Assembly (NCBI GenBank): GCA_964440605.1
Contig: CAYTSW010000012.1
Span: 1 to 34,762, forward strand
Origin: CAYTSW01 sp964440605
Lineage (GTDB): Bacteria > Planctomycetota > Phycisphaerae > Phycisphaerales > UBA1924
DNA: 34,762 nt
Direction of reading: 5' to 3'
Positions 1 through 8,944 of the stretch are shown here, one piece after another. Position numbers and translations under genes: made by a program. A model generated the notes under the pieces. The model worked only from the letters and a program-made list of their open reading frames with translations. It searched no databases and was not told the origin of the DNA. Position 1 is the stretch's first letter; each line of letters opens with the position of its first letter.

Positions 1-5
1 CCGCC

Positions 6-11
6 TACACT
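6..11 (+). promoter_or_regulatory. Putative -10 box of prfB (leaderless type)
   Basis: TACACT ends 7 nt before the ATG at 19, and the intervening bases contain no Shine-Dalgarno sequence. The same box recurs 6-7 nt before the ATGs at 16642 and 29817 (minus strand). If it is a -10 element, transcription would start at or next to the ATG. The -35 region lies outside the window. Confidence 0.5.
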
Positions 12-18
12 CCGCACC

Positions 19-1132
19 ATGCACTACACCTCGCACAGCTCGGTCGTCGACGACCTCGAGGCGCGGATCTTGACCATCCGCGACTCTCTTTGACTACGAC
101 ACCAAGGCCGCTCGACTGAAGGAACTCGAAGACAGAATGGGCCAAGCCGACTTCTGGGACGACCAGGACAAGGCCCAAGTGGTCGTTGGCGAAATGAAGC
201 GGGTCAAAGGCATCGTCGATCCCCTGCGCAAGGCGATCGCTGAGTTCGAGGACGCCAAGGTCGCCCTCGAAATGGCCAAGGAAGCCGGCGACGACGACCT
301 GCTCGTCGAGGCGGACGAATCCCTCCACGGCCTCGAACGGAAGATGGATCGCATCGAGCTGCTCAGCCTGCTTTCGGGCAAGCACGACATCCGCGACTGC
401 TACTTCACCATCTCCGCGGGCGACGGCGGGACCGAGGCCAACGACTGGGCCGAGATCCTCATGCGCATGTACCTCATGTTCTTCGACAAGCACCACCCCG
501 AGTGGAAGCTCGAAGAGATCTCCAAGAACTACGGCGTCGAGGTCGGCATCGACGACGTCACCTTCCTCATCAAAGGCCCCTACGCCTTCGGCTATCTCAA
601 GTGCGAGCGCGGCACCCACCGCCTCGCCCGCGTGAGCCCCTTCAACGCTCAGGGCAAACGCCAGACATCCTTCGCCACCGTCGACGTCACGCCCGTGTTC
701 GAAGAGTCGAACCTCGACATCCCCGACAAGGACCTCGAGTTCACTTTCTTCGCGCGCTCGAGCGGGCCGGGCGGGCAGAACGTCAACAAGGTCGCCTCGG
801 CCTGCCGCGTCGTTCACCAGCCGACGGGCATCATGGTGGTCAGCTCCACCCACCGCGACCAGCTCCAGAACAAGCGCCAGGCTCTCACCATCCTCCAGGC
901 CAAGCTCGAAGAGATCGAGGAAGAGAAGCGCAACCGTGAGATCAAGGCGGCCGCCGGCGGCGACGTCGAGCGCGGCTGGGGCACGCAGATCCGCAGCTAC
1001 GTCTTCTACGACAACCGAGTGAAGGACACGCGCACCGGGCACGAGACCGGCAACGTGCAGGGCGTGCTCGACGGCAACCTCGACCCCTTTATCGATGCCG
1101 AGCTCAAACGACGCAGAAAAGAAGGCGCCTGA
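19..1132 (+). CDS. prfB: Peptide chain release factor 2 (RF2), +1 programmed frameshift
   Basis: RF2 recognises UGA and UAA stop codons in the ribosomal A site and triggers release of the nascent chain. A 24-codon leader frame starts at ATG 19 and ends at TGA 91-93. A +1 shift at CTT-TGA-C continues into GAC at 92 with DYDTKAARLKELEDR, matching the position and sequence type of the classic RF2 shift. The joined product is 370 residues, about the usual RF2 length. The stop-codon-reading tripeptide SPF falls near residues 206-208 and the catalytic GGQ (in SGPGGQNVNK) near 251-253, almost exactly as in E. coli RF2. SPF rather than PxT identifies RF2, not RF1. The gene faces the peptidase gene at 1204-3339. 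A caller that ignores the shift would start at ATG 137 and lose 39 residues. Confidence 0.96.
88..94 (+). promoter_or_regulatory. RF2 autoregulatory +1 frameshift site
   Basis: CTT TGA C: the in-frame TGA at 91-93 is bypassed when the CTT-decoding tRNA slips by one base onto TTT, so decoding resumes at GAC 92-94. This is the known RF2 feedback loop, in which low RF2 slows termination at UGA and raises shifting. The slippery codon, the stop and the following C are all present. The Shine-Dalgarno-like AGGGGG that normally sits 3 nt upstream is absent; the bases there read ATCCGCGACTCT. Confidence 0.92.
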
Positions 1133-1140
1133 GGCGCCTT
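1122..1140 (+). terminator. Hairpin enclosing the prfB stop codon
   Basis: AAGGCGCC (1122-1129) and GGCGCCTT (1133-1140) form a perfect 8-bp stem. The 3-nt loop is the prfB stop codon TGA (1130-1132). There is no T tract after it, so classical intrinsic termination is not assured. It could also protect the 3' end. Confidence 0.55.
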
Positions 1141-1178
1141 CGTCCGGTCTCAACGAGCGAGTCGACAGCGGACAGTCA

Positions 1179-1198
1179 CACCGGTCTCGCGCCGGGTG
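1179..1198 (+). repeat. Intergenic palindrome family, copy A (degenerate)
   Basis: This 20-nt element, CACCGGTC-TCGC-GCCGGGTG, matches the family consensus CACCGGGC-TYGC-GCCCGGTG at 18 of 20 positions. It lies 5 nt beyond the stop codon of the minus-strand peptidase gene, between two convergent genes. Confidence 0.6.
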
Positions 1199-1203
1199 TT
1201 CGC

Positions 1204-3339
1204 TCACCTGCGACGCCGGTTCGCTTCCACGTTCGCCATGATGAACGCGAAGATGTCGGCGTACTCGTCGATGATCATGCTCGTCGGCTTGCCGGCGCCG
1301 TGACCCGCGTCGGTCTGGATGCGGATCATCACCGGGTCCTCGCCGTCGTGAACCTCCTGGAGGCGGGCGGCGAACTTGAAGGAGTGCCCGGGCACGACGC
1401 GGTCGTCGGTGTCCGCCGTCGTCACGAGCGTCGCGGGGTACGCCTCGCCCTTCTCGAGGTTGTGATAGGGCGAGTACTTAAACAGCGCGCGGAACTCGTC
1501 TTCGTTCTCTTTGGGGTCGCCGTAGTCGTCGGTCCAGTAGCGACCGGCGGTGAACTCGGGGAAACGGATCATGTCCATGACGCCCACGGCGGGCAGCGCG
1601 ACGGCGAAGAGGTCGGGCCGCTGCACCATGCACGCGCCGACGAGCAGCCCGCCGTTGGACCCGCCCTGGATCGCGAGGTTTTCGGGGCGCGTGTAACCCG
1701 TGTCGACGAGGTACTCGGCGGCGGCGATGAAGTCGTCGAAGACGTTCTGCTTGCTGAGCTTCTTCCCGGCCTCGTGCCACGCCTTGCCGTACTCGCCCCC
1801 GCCGCGGAGGTTCGCGACGGCAAAGACGCCGCCCATCTCCATCCAGGCGAGGCGGACGGTGCTGAAGTAGGGCGTGAGCGAAATGTTGAACCCGCCGTAG
1901 CCGTAGAGCAGCGTGGGGTTGGACCCGTCCATGGACAGCCCCTTGCGGTGGCTGATGAACATGGGCACCTTGGTGCCGTCCTTCGAGGTGTAGAAGACCT
2001 GCTCGACGATGTAGTCGTCGGGATCGAAGTCGACGTCGGCGGTGCGGAAGAGCTCGCTCTCGCCGGTGATCATGTCGTAGCGGTAGATGGAGGGGGGGCG
2101 GTTGAAGCTGCTGAAGGAGTAGAAGGTTTCGGTGTGCTCGCGCTTGCCGCCGAAGCCGCCCGCCGAGCCGATGCCGGGGAAGTCGACCTCGCGCACGAGC
2201 GATCCGTCCATGCGGTGCATGCGCACGAGCGGGAGCACGTCGCGCAGGTACTGGGCCACCAGCAGGTTGCCGGTGATGCCCACCCCACGCAGCGTCTGAT
2301 CGCGCTCTGCGATGACCTCCGTCATCGATGAACGCCCCTCGCGGATGTCCATCTTCACGACGCGGCTGTTTGGCGCATCGAGATCGGTGTTGAAGTAGAA
2401 CACCGGGCCGTCGTTGCCCACGAAGCTGAACTTATTGTCGAAGTTGTCGATCAGCGCCGTCGGCGCGGCGTACGGGTCGGTCAGGTCGCGCACCCAGACG
2501 CGGTTGACGTCGTCCGTGCCGATGAACGCGCCGACGACCAGGTAGCGTCCGTCCTCGGTCACCTGTCCGTACAGGCCCCACTTCGGATTCGCCGGCTGCT
2601 CGAAGACGAGCACGTCTTCCGACTGGTCGGTGCCGACGCGGTGGTAGTAGATCTTCGAGTTGATGTTGGGAGCGGTGAACTCCTCGCCCTCGGGCGGCTG
2701 CGGGAAGCGGGTGTAGAAGAAGCCCTCCCCGTCGGGCGTCCATGACGCCGACGTCCACTTGATCCACTCGAGGCGATCGTCCAGCACGCGCCGGGTGGGC
2801 ACGTGCATGACGTGCCACTTCCGCCAATCGCTTCCCGCGACGCTCCTGCCGAAGGCGGCGTAGGTGCCGTCTTCCGAGAACGACAGACCCGACAGCGCAA
2901 CCGTGCCGTCCTCAGACCACTCGTTGGGGTTGATCAGCACTTCGGGTTCGCCGTCGAGTTGGTCCACGATGTAGACGACCGACTGGTTCTGGAGCCCATC
3001 GTTCTTCGAGAAGACGTAGTAGTCCGCCACCTTGGACGGCGCCGAATAGCGCTCGTAGTCCCACAGTTCTTCGAGGCGGTCGCGGATGCCGTCGCGCATC
3101 GGCAGCTCGCGCAGATACCCGAACGTCACCTCGTTCTGGGCCTCGACCCAGTCGGCGACGCGCTCGGACTCGCGGACGTCCTCCTCGAGCCAGCGGTAGG
3201 GGTCGGGCACCTCGACGCCAAAGTACTCATCGGAAGCTTCGACCTTGGGGGTCTTGGGGTAGTCGAAGGACTCGGCGGACACCACGCCGACACACCCGAC
3301 GACCGCCAGAACGCTCACACCGACTTGCCAGTCACGCAT
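1204..3339 (-). CDS. Secreted prolyl oligopeptidase, S9A family
   Basis: This is a serine peptidase that cleaves short peptides after proline. The 711-residue length is typical of S9A enzymes. The N-terminal half is the propeller region, opening with the family-typical DPYRWLEED. The C-terminal alpha/beta hydrolase domain carries the nucleophile in GGSNGG (Ser about 561), the acid in ADTDDRVVPGHS and the histidine in DAGHGAGKPTS. The start at 3339 is chosen because GAGGAG (3347-3352) lies 7 nt upstream; an ATG 11 codons earlier has no such site. The N-terminus is a hydrophobic signal ending near VVSAES. VVGC inside it could alternatively be a lipobox, so export to the periplasm is likely but anchoring is open. 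Monocistronic; it probably degrades peptides taken into the periplasm. Confidence 0.93.
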   Translation of the reverse strand: MRDWQVGVSVLAVVGCVGVVSAESFDYPKTPKVEASDEYFGVEVPDPYRWLEEDVRESERVADWVEAQNEVTFGYLRELPMRDGIRDRLEELWDYERYSAPSKVADYYVFSKNDGLQNQSVVYIVDQLDGEPEVLINPNEWSEDGTVALSGLSFSEDGTYAAFGRSVAGSDWRKWHVMHVPTRRVLDDRLEWIKWTSASWTPDGEGFFYTRFPQPPEGEEFTAPNINSKIYYHRVGTDQSEDVLVFEQPANPKWGLYGQVTEDGRYLVVGAFIGTDDVNRVWVRDLTDPYAAPTALIDNFDNKFSFVGNDGPVFYFNTDLDAPNSRVVKMDIREGRSSMTEVIAERDQTLRGVGITGNLLVAQYLRDVLPLVRMHRMDGSLVREVDFPGIGSAGGFGGKREHTETFYSFSSFNRPPSIYRYDMITGESELFRTADVDFDPDDYIVEQVFYTSKDGTKVPMFISHRKGLSMDGSNPTLLYGYGGFNISLTPYFSTVRLAWMEMGGVFAVANLRGGGEYGKAWHEAGKKLSKQNVFDDFIAAAEYLVDTGYTRPENLAIQGGSNGGLLVGACMVQRPDLFAVALPAVGVMDMIRFPEFTAGRYWTDDYGDPKENEDEFRALFKYSPYHNLEKGEAYPATLVTTADTDDRVVPGHSFKFAARLQEVHDGEDPVMIRIQTDAGHGAGKPTSMIIDEYADIFAFIMANVEANRRRR

Positions 3340-3440
3340 CACGACACTCCTCAAAGAACCACGCCGCGACAAGCGGCGCGCCGAATCTCGTTACCGCCCC
3401 GCACGCCCAGGGTTCCCCGCCCCTTCCCCGAGCACAGGTC

Positions 3441-3460
3441 CACCGGGCTTGCGCCCCGTG
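3441..3460 (+). repeat. Intergenic palindrome family, copy B
   Basis: CACCGGGC-TTGC-GCCCCGTG matches copy C except for one base in the right arm. It lies in the 208-bp spacer between the peptidase start (3339) and the ABC ATPase stop (3548), in the same orientation as the other copies. Confidence 0.65.
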
Positions 3461-3523
3461 CTCTCTGCGATCGCTCCGTCCCTTCGTCTCTTCGCCTTTT
3501 CGTACCAAGCTACGCCCACCGAT

Positions 3524-3543
3524 CACCGGGCTTGCGCCCGGTG
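3524..3543 (+). repeat. Intergenic palindrome family, copy C (perfect)
   Basis: CACCGGGC-TTGC-GCCCGGTG is a perfect 8-bp stem with a 4-nt loop, placed 4 nt beyond the stop codon of the ABC ATPase gene. It may act as a terminator-like or 3'-protecting hairpin for that gene. No T tract follows on either strand. Confidence 0.7.
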
Positions 3544-3547
3544 TAGA

Positions 3548-4519
<972 letters not shown>

Positions 4520-4542
4520 CTGCGGGTCACTCCTCGCTCGGG

Positions 4543-6978
4543 TTAGGGCGACGGGTCCTCGAATCGCACCGGCTCGCCCCGGAGCGGAAAGACGACGCGC
4601 ACCCACGTGTCGCCCACCGTCTCCAGCTCACGCAGCCCGCCCGGACGCCCGAACAGCAGGGGCGTGGGGGACTCTTCTTCCGCGACGCGGCCCGTGATGA
4701 TCAGTGCCGGCTGCGTCGCGAACTTCGCCAGGTCGAGCCCGTGCAGCTCCACCACGCGGGGCGTGCGGTGCTGGTTCGCGAGCTCGGGACGGACGTAGTT
4801 CGGGAGCTTCAGCAGCGGCAGCCACGCCGCCCGCGCCGCCTCCGTCTTGTCGAACTCAACGACCGCCTCCACCAGCCCCCCGCTCTGGAGCGCGCGGAAG
4901 CCCTGGGCCGGCGGTGCGAGGCTGTCGAACCACGTGAGCCCGCCCACCGGGTTCGGCCCGCCCCGCGCAAAGAGATCGCTCAAGTCCTTCACTTCGCCCG
5001 GCGCCCACGACGCATACTCCCAACGCCGCACCTCGAACAGCAGCGGGCCCGCGACGCGGCCGCCCTCGCGCTGGTTCCGCACCAGCGCCGCCGAACGCTG
5101 GCCCACGACCTGGATCAGCTGCACGTCGCGCAGCACGCCCGGCAGCCCGTGCGTCAGCCGGCCCGTCAGCTCGTCGCCGCGCGCCATCCGCGGCTCCCAG
5201 CCCGGATCCACCGCGCGCGGCGTCTCCCACACCACCGGGCCGAGCCAGTCGGCGCGGAACCGCTTCACGGTCGAACGCACGGGCGACTCGATCAGCCCGT
5301 CGTCCGTCAGGTCCACCACGTACCCGCGCGCATCGGGGAACGACGTAGCGCCAGACGACAGCTCACGCGGCGCCGACCACGGCGCCAGCGTCTGGCGACG
5401 GCGGAACTGGTCGTCCGGGTCGCCCACCGCGAGCACGCGGTCGCCGTAGCCCGGCATCATCGCGTTCACGTACGTCCGCGTGCGCTGGACGCTCTGCCCG
5501 CGCACGTGATCGAGGATCGTCAGGTGCCGCCCTCGCGGGCTCTTGTCCGACAGCGTGGTCGCGCCCACCCATGAGACCGCCGTGAACACGCCGATCACCG
5601 CGACGAACGCCACCCACGCGTGGCGCTCGAGACCCCGCGCCTTGAGCAGGGCAAACAGCCCCGGCCCGCCCAGCAGCCAGAACGCGATGAAGACGATCAA
5701 CGCCAGCAGCACGCCCGCACCCGCCTGCGAACGGAACGTCAGCCCCTCGCCCACGCCGGCGTCAACGTCCAGCACCTCCGTCGGCGACGGGCCCGGCATC
5801 GGTTTGGCCGGCGTGTCCAGTCGCTTGCCCAGCACGCGGTTCCAGAACGCGTCGGCCCGCAGCACGCCGCCCGAGGTGTAGTCGGGCGACGTCAGGTCGA
5901 GCCCGATCACCGTCACCATCCCCACGCCGACGATCCGGCGCACCGCCACAACCCCGTGCGGCCCCGCGAACAGGGGCTGCGATGCGCTCGCCTCCACCCC
6001 CTCGGGGATCTCGAAGGCATGCAGCACCACGTTCTCCGCCAGCCGCTCGTCGTCGTACTCCGGCGTCGTAATCAGATCGCGGTAGTCCTCAAGGCTCGCC
6101 CCCTCCACACGCACCGGCTCGGCGACCGGCATGATCTCCGCCAGCGGATCGTCCGACGTGTACCACAGCCCCCCCACCGAAGGCATCACCACGACCAGGT
6201 GCCCGCCCCGACGCACCCACTCCACGATCGCTCGCGGGCGGTCCACGCCCAGCTCCGCCGGCTTCGCCTCGGTCCACACCAGCGTCCCGAACGGCGCCAG
6301 ACCCTCCCAACGGTCGGGCAGGTCCTGCGGCATCAGCCCGCCGATCACGTCGATGGACTCGTTCGCCGTCGAAACCACCCCCGAACGTCGGTTCACCGTC
6401 GCGAGGTCGTACTGGTCCAGCGCCACCGTGCCACGCCCGATCACCCCAAGCAGCTTGTGCCAGGGCTCGGCGACCGAAGACACCGGGATCGGCGACGCAT
6501 CGATCTGGGACCCCACGCCCAGGTCCGTCAGCTCGTGGATCGACACCGTGTACAGGCTGCCCGGCGTGATCGATCGGGGCATCCATCCGTAGAGCCACAG
6601 ACCGGGCTGACGGCCTACGTTCAGCGTCACCCGCCGCTGGGCAAAGAGGGTGTCACCGTTCGGATCGGGCAGGTGCAGGCGGACGGCGACGTCGATCGGC
6701 CGCGTGCCGTTATATGTCAGTTTCAGCCGCACACCCGCCCAGTCCCCCGGGCGGACGATCGACCCGACGCCAAACTGCTCAACCCCCACCTCCACCAGAG
6801 TCTGCGGCGCCGGGGACGACGCGCCGCCGGCCCCTGACGCCGCGGCGTCCGGCCTCGCGTCGGCGTTCTGCTGCGCCGCGGCGAGGCCCGCGCCCCAGCC
6901 GACAACGGCGAGGCAGGCGATCGCCGCCAGCATCAGATGGAACACGCGCCCGATTCGGTCTGTGCGGAGCACCGGCAT
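4543..6978 (-). CDS. Large membrane-anchored protein beside an ABC ATPase
   Basis: I do not recognise a named family with certainty. The 811-residue product begins with a signal-type segment ending near GLAAAQQ. A beta-rich extracytoplasmic region follows, then a stretch around RAIVEWVRRGGHLVVVMP that resembles the GATase1-like fold seen in exported DUF4350-type proteins. Two transmembrane helices lie just past the middle (LLALIVFIAFWLLGG and WVAFVAVIGVFTAVSWVG), and a long C-terminal domain follows. It is cotranscribed with the ABC ATPase 23 nt downstream, so a role as an accessory or membrane partner is likely. No channel-forming permease with multiple helices is visible here. The start at 6978 has no Shine-Dalgarno sequence but has a TAGACT box 9 nt upstream. 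Confidence 0.8.
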   Translation of the reverse strand: MPVLRTDRIGRVFHLMLAAIACLAVVGWGAGLAAAQQNADARPDAAASGAGGASSPAPQTLVEVGVEQFGVGSIVRPGDWAGVRLKLTYNGTRPIDVAVRLHLPDPNGDTLFAQRRVTLNVGRQPGLWLYGWMPRSITPGSLYTVSIHELTDLGVGSQIDASPIPVSSVAEPWHKLLGVIGRGTVALDQYDLATVNRRSGVVSTANESIDVIGGLMPQDLPDRWEGLAPFGTLVWTEAKPAELGVDRPRAIVEWVRRGGHLVVVMPSVGGLWYTSDDPLAEIMPVAEPVRVEGASLEDYRDLITTPEYDDERLAENVVLHAFEIPEGVEASASQPLFAGPHGVVAVRRIVGVGMVTVIGLDLTSPDYTSGGVLRADAFWNRVLGKRLDTPAKPMPGPSPTEVLDVDAGVGEGLTFRSQAGAGVLLALIVFIAFWLLGGPGLFALLKARGLERHAWVAFVAVIGVFTAVSWVGATTLSDKSPRGRHLTILDHVRGQSVQRTRTYVNAMMPGYGDRVLAVGDPDDQFRRRQTLAPWSAPRELSSGATSFPDARGYVVDLTDDGLIESPVRSTVKRFRADWLGPVVWETPRAVDPGWEPRMARGDELTGRLTHGLPGVLRDVQLIQVVGQRSAALVRNQREGGRVAGPLLFEVRRWEYASWAPGEVKDLSDLFARGGPNPVGGLTWFDSLAPPAQGFRALQSGGLVEAVVEFDKTEAARAAWLPLLKLPNYVRPELANQHRTPRVVELHGLDLAKFATQPALIITGRVAEEESPTPLLFGRPGGLRELETVGDTWVRVVFPLRGEPVRFEDPSP

Positions 6979-6987
6979 CTGGTCGGG

Positions 6988-6993
6988 AGTCTA
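6988..6993 (-). promoter_or_regulatory. Putative -10 box for the 811-residue protein
   Basis: On the minus strand TAGACT (within CATAGACT) lies 9 nt before the ATG at 6978. The interval CCCGACCAG has no Shine-Dalgarno sequence. It closely resembles the TAGACT box 8 nt before the nfu GTG. No convincing -35 element is seen. Confidence 0.4.
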
Positions 6994-7032
6994 TGGGACC
7001 AACCCGCGTCAAGCCGCCCCCATTCCCGCCCG

Positions 7033-7338
7033 ATGCGCTCCTGCGTGCACCCCGGCCCCTGGACCATCCTGCTGCTCGTGGTTGTCGGCGCCTTCGGCGT
7101 GCTCGCCTTCGGCTGGCTCGCCGCCCGCGCCCTGATCTACAACCTCCAGATCCAGCGCTTGAAGATCGAGGCGCACGCCCTCCACGCCGAGTACATGCGC
7201 AAACTCGACGCCCTGCGTAACTCCGAAGCGTGGGAGAACGCCGAACTCGCCGGCGCGCCCGCCCCGGAACCGCAGGCAATCAACGTCGACATCGTCGACG
7301 AGGACGAAGCGCTCGAAGCGCAGCGCGCCGCGGCGTGA
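7033..7338 (+). CDS. Small single-pass membrane protein with coiled-coil tail
   Basis: The product is 101 residues. About nine residues precede one hydrophobic helix (WTILLLVVVGAFGVLAFGWLA). A charged, helical stretch follows (QIQRLKIEAHALHAEYMRKL) that is probably a coiled coil, and then an acidic and proline-containing end. No named family is recognised. It is divergent from the 811-residue protein, whose start is 54 bp away. No clear Shine-Dalgarno sequence precedes ATG 7033. Overlapping long frames in this GC-rich stretch are compositionally weaker and lack a membrane segment. It is plausibly a real gene, but function cannot be assigned. Confidence 0.6.
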   Translation: MRSCVHPGPWTILLLVVVGAFGVLAFGWLAARALIYNLQIQRLKIEAHALHAEYMRKLDALRNSEAWENAELAGAPAPEPQAINVDIVDEDEALEAQRAAA

Positions 7339-7351
7339 ATGGACACAAGGC

Positions 7352-7371
7352 CACCGGGCCCGCGCCGGGCT
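7352..7371 (+). repeat. Intergenic palindrome family, copy D (degenerate)
   Basis: CACCGGGC-CCGC-GCCGGGCT lies between the convergent stop codons at 7338 (plus) and 7400 (minus). The left arm is intact and the right arm is degraded. Orientation matches the other copies. Confidence 0.5.
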
Positions 7372-7399
7372 CTCCAAGCGGCGTCAGCGCCTCCGAGCG

Positions 7400-8827
7400 T
7401 CAGACCCCTGCGAGCGCCGCGAGCAGCCTCCCGTGCGTCTGCATCCCGAGCCGGAAGCAGTCGAGCTCGAACTTCTCATTGGGCGAATGGACGCGGTCAT
7501 CGTCGAGCCCGAAACCGATCAAGAGCGTGTCGAGGCCCAACTCGCCCTTGAGCATGCCGACGACCGGGATGGACCCGCCCGTCTTGATCAGGTGAGGCCG
7601 CTTGCCGCCCGCGGCGTCTTCGAGAGCGCCCGCTGTCGCCCGGAGGTAGGGCGACTCTTTCGACACCGTCCCCGGGTGCCCGCCTGAATGGTCGTGAAAC
7701 TCGAGACGGAAGCCTGTCGGCAGACGATCGCGCAGCCACTCTTCGAACGCCCTTGTAATGGCCGCCGGATCCTGATCCGCGACGAGGCGAAAGCTCACCT
7801 TCGCTCCAGCCGAGGACGGGATGACCGTCTTGGCGCCGGCGCCCTGGTAGCCGCCCCAGATGCCGTTGACGTCCGCGGTCGGGCGCGCCCACTCGCGCTC
7901 GATCGCGGTCCAGCCCGCCTCGCCCTCGTCCGCTTCGCGGGGCAGGCCGATCTTCTCCAGCATGCCCGGGTAGTCCAGCGGCAGCCTCGACCACGCCTCA
8001 CGCTCCTCGGCTGTGGGCTCGATCACCGCGTCGTAGAAACCGGGGATCGTGACGCGATGCTCGTCGTCGTGCAGGTCCGCCAGAAGGCGCGTCAACGCGT
8101 TGATCGGGTTCACGACGCGCCCGCCCCACTGCCCCGAGTGCAGGTCCTGATCAGGCCCGTGCAGCACGACTTCGGTGTAGGCGAGACCGCGCACGCCGTA
8201 GGTGATCGCCGGCTCGCCGCGGCCCAGCATGCCGGTGTCGGAGATGACGCAGATGTCGCACGTCTCCAGGTGCGCGCGCTCATCCTGCAGAAAGCGTGCG
8301 AGGTTGGCGCTGCCGCTCTCTTCCTCACCCTCGATCATCACCGTCAGCCTCACGGGCAGTTCCGCGCCCTCCTCCTTCCAGGCGCGCAACGCCTCGAGGA
8401 ACGTCGCGACCTGCCCCTTGTCGTCCACCGCCCCGCGGGCCACGACCCGCTCGCCGACGTCGCCCGAGGCCGCCTTGATGACCGGCTCAAAGGGCGCGCT
8501 CTCCCACAGCTCCAGCGGGTCGGGCGGCTGGACGTCGTAGTGCCCGTAGAAGAGCACGTGTGGGCCCGTATACCCCGCGGGCCCCGGATAGTGCGCCCAG
8601 ACGATCGGGTGCCCGGGCTTCTCGGGCGTGCCGGTCTCCCGGAGTTCGGGGGCGAGCCCGGCGTCACGCAGGCGGTCGGCCGCCCACTGAGCCGCCCGGC
8701 GCGTCTCATCGCGGTACGCCGGGTCGGTCGAGATGCTCGGGATGCGCAGCCACTCGACGAGCCGTTCGACCGCGGCCGACTCCTCCCGCCTCAATCGATC
8801 GCACACAGACTCAACGACGCCGCTCAT
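7400..8827 (-). CDS. M20 family dipeptidase
   Basis: This is a zinc-dependent exopeptidase that hydrolyses dipeptides or short peptides, likely in the cytoplasm because no signal peptide is present. In the 475-residue product the metal-site motifs appear in order: GHYDVQP (His, and the Asp next to it), RGAVDDKGQ (bridging Asp), EGEEESGS (catalytic Glu and metal Glu), ISDTGML (Asp), and a C-terminal histidine in DDRVHSPNE. The PPDPLELWESAPFEP segment is typical of the CNDP/PepV-like dipeptidase branch. The start at 8827 is set by AAGGAGG (8832-8838) 4 nt upstream. An in-frame ATG 35 codons earlier would translate the palindromic repeat at 8906-8925 and is rejected. Confidence 0.92.
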   Translation of the reverse strand: MSGVVESVCDRLRREESAAVERLVEWLRIPSISTDPAYRDETRRAAQWAADRLRDAGLAPELRETGTPEKPGHPIVWAHYPGPAGYTGPHVLFYGHYDVQPPDPLELWESAPFEPVIKAASGDVGERVVARGAVDDKGQVATFLEALRAWKEEGAELPVRLTVMIEGEEESGSANLARFLQDERAHLETCDICVISDTGMLGRGEPAITYGVRGLAYTEVVLHGPDQDLHSGQWGGRVVNPINALTRLLADLHDDEHRVTIPGFYDAVIEPTAEEREAWSRLPLDYPGMLEKIGLPREADEGEAGWTAIEREWARPTADVNGIWGGYQGAGAKTVIPSSAGAKVSFRLVADQDPAAITRAFEEWLRDRLPTGFRLEFHDHSGGHPGTVSKESPYLRATAGALEDAAGGKRPHLIKTGGSIPVVGMLKGELGLDTLLIGFGLDDDRVHSPNEKFELDCFRLGMQTHGRLLAALAGV

Positions 8828-8905
8828 ACAACCTCCTTGGCTCGCGATGATTCGCAACGCCGGGCACCATACTCGCACGCGGTTGGCGCAAGCGACGCAG
8901 AGGGC

Positions 8906-8925
8906 CACCGGGCTCGCGCCCGGTG
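8906..8925 (+). repeat. Intergenic palindrome family, copy E (perfect)
   Basis: CACCGGGC-TCGC-GCCCGGTG has a perfect 8-bp stem and 4-nt loop. It lies 19 nt past the stop codon of the minus-strand gene at 8945-9514 and upstream of the dipeptidase start. Confidence 0.7.
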
Positions 8926-8944
8926 CTCGCATCCTGTTGTGGGT

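Noticed and set aside
8828..8932. A 35-residue N-terminal extension of the M20 dipeptidase.
   Set aside because: It would translate the palindromic repeat at 8906-8925, and AAGGAGG lies directly before the later ATG at 8827.
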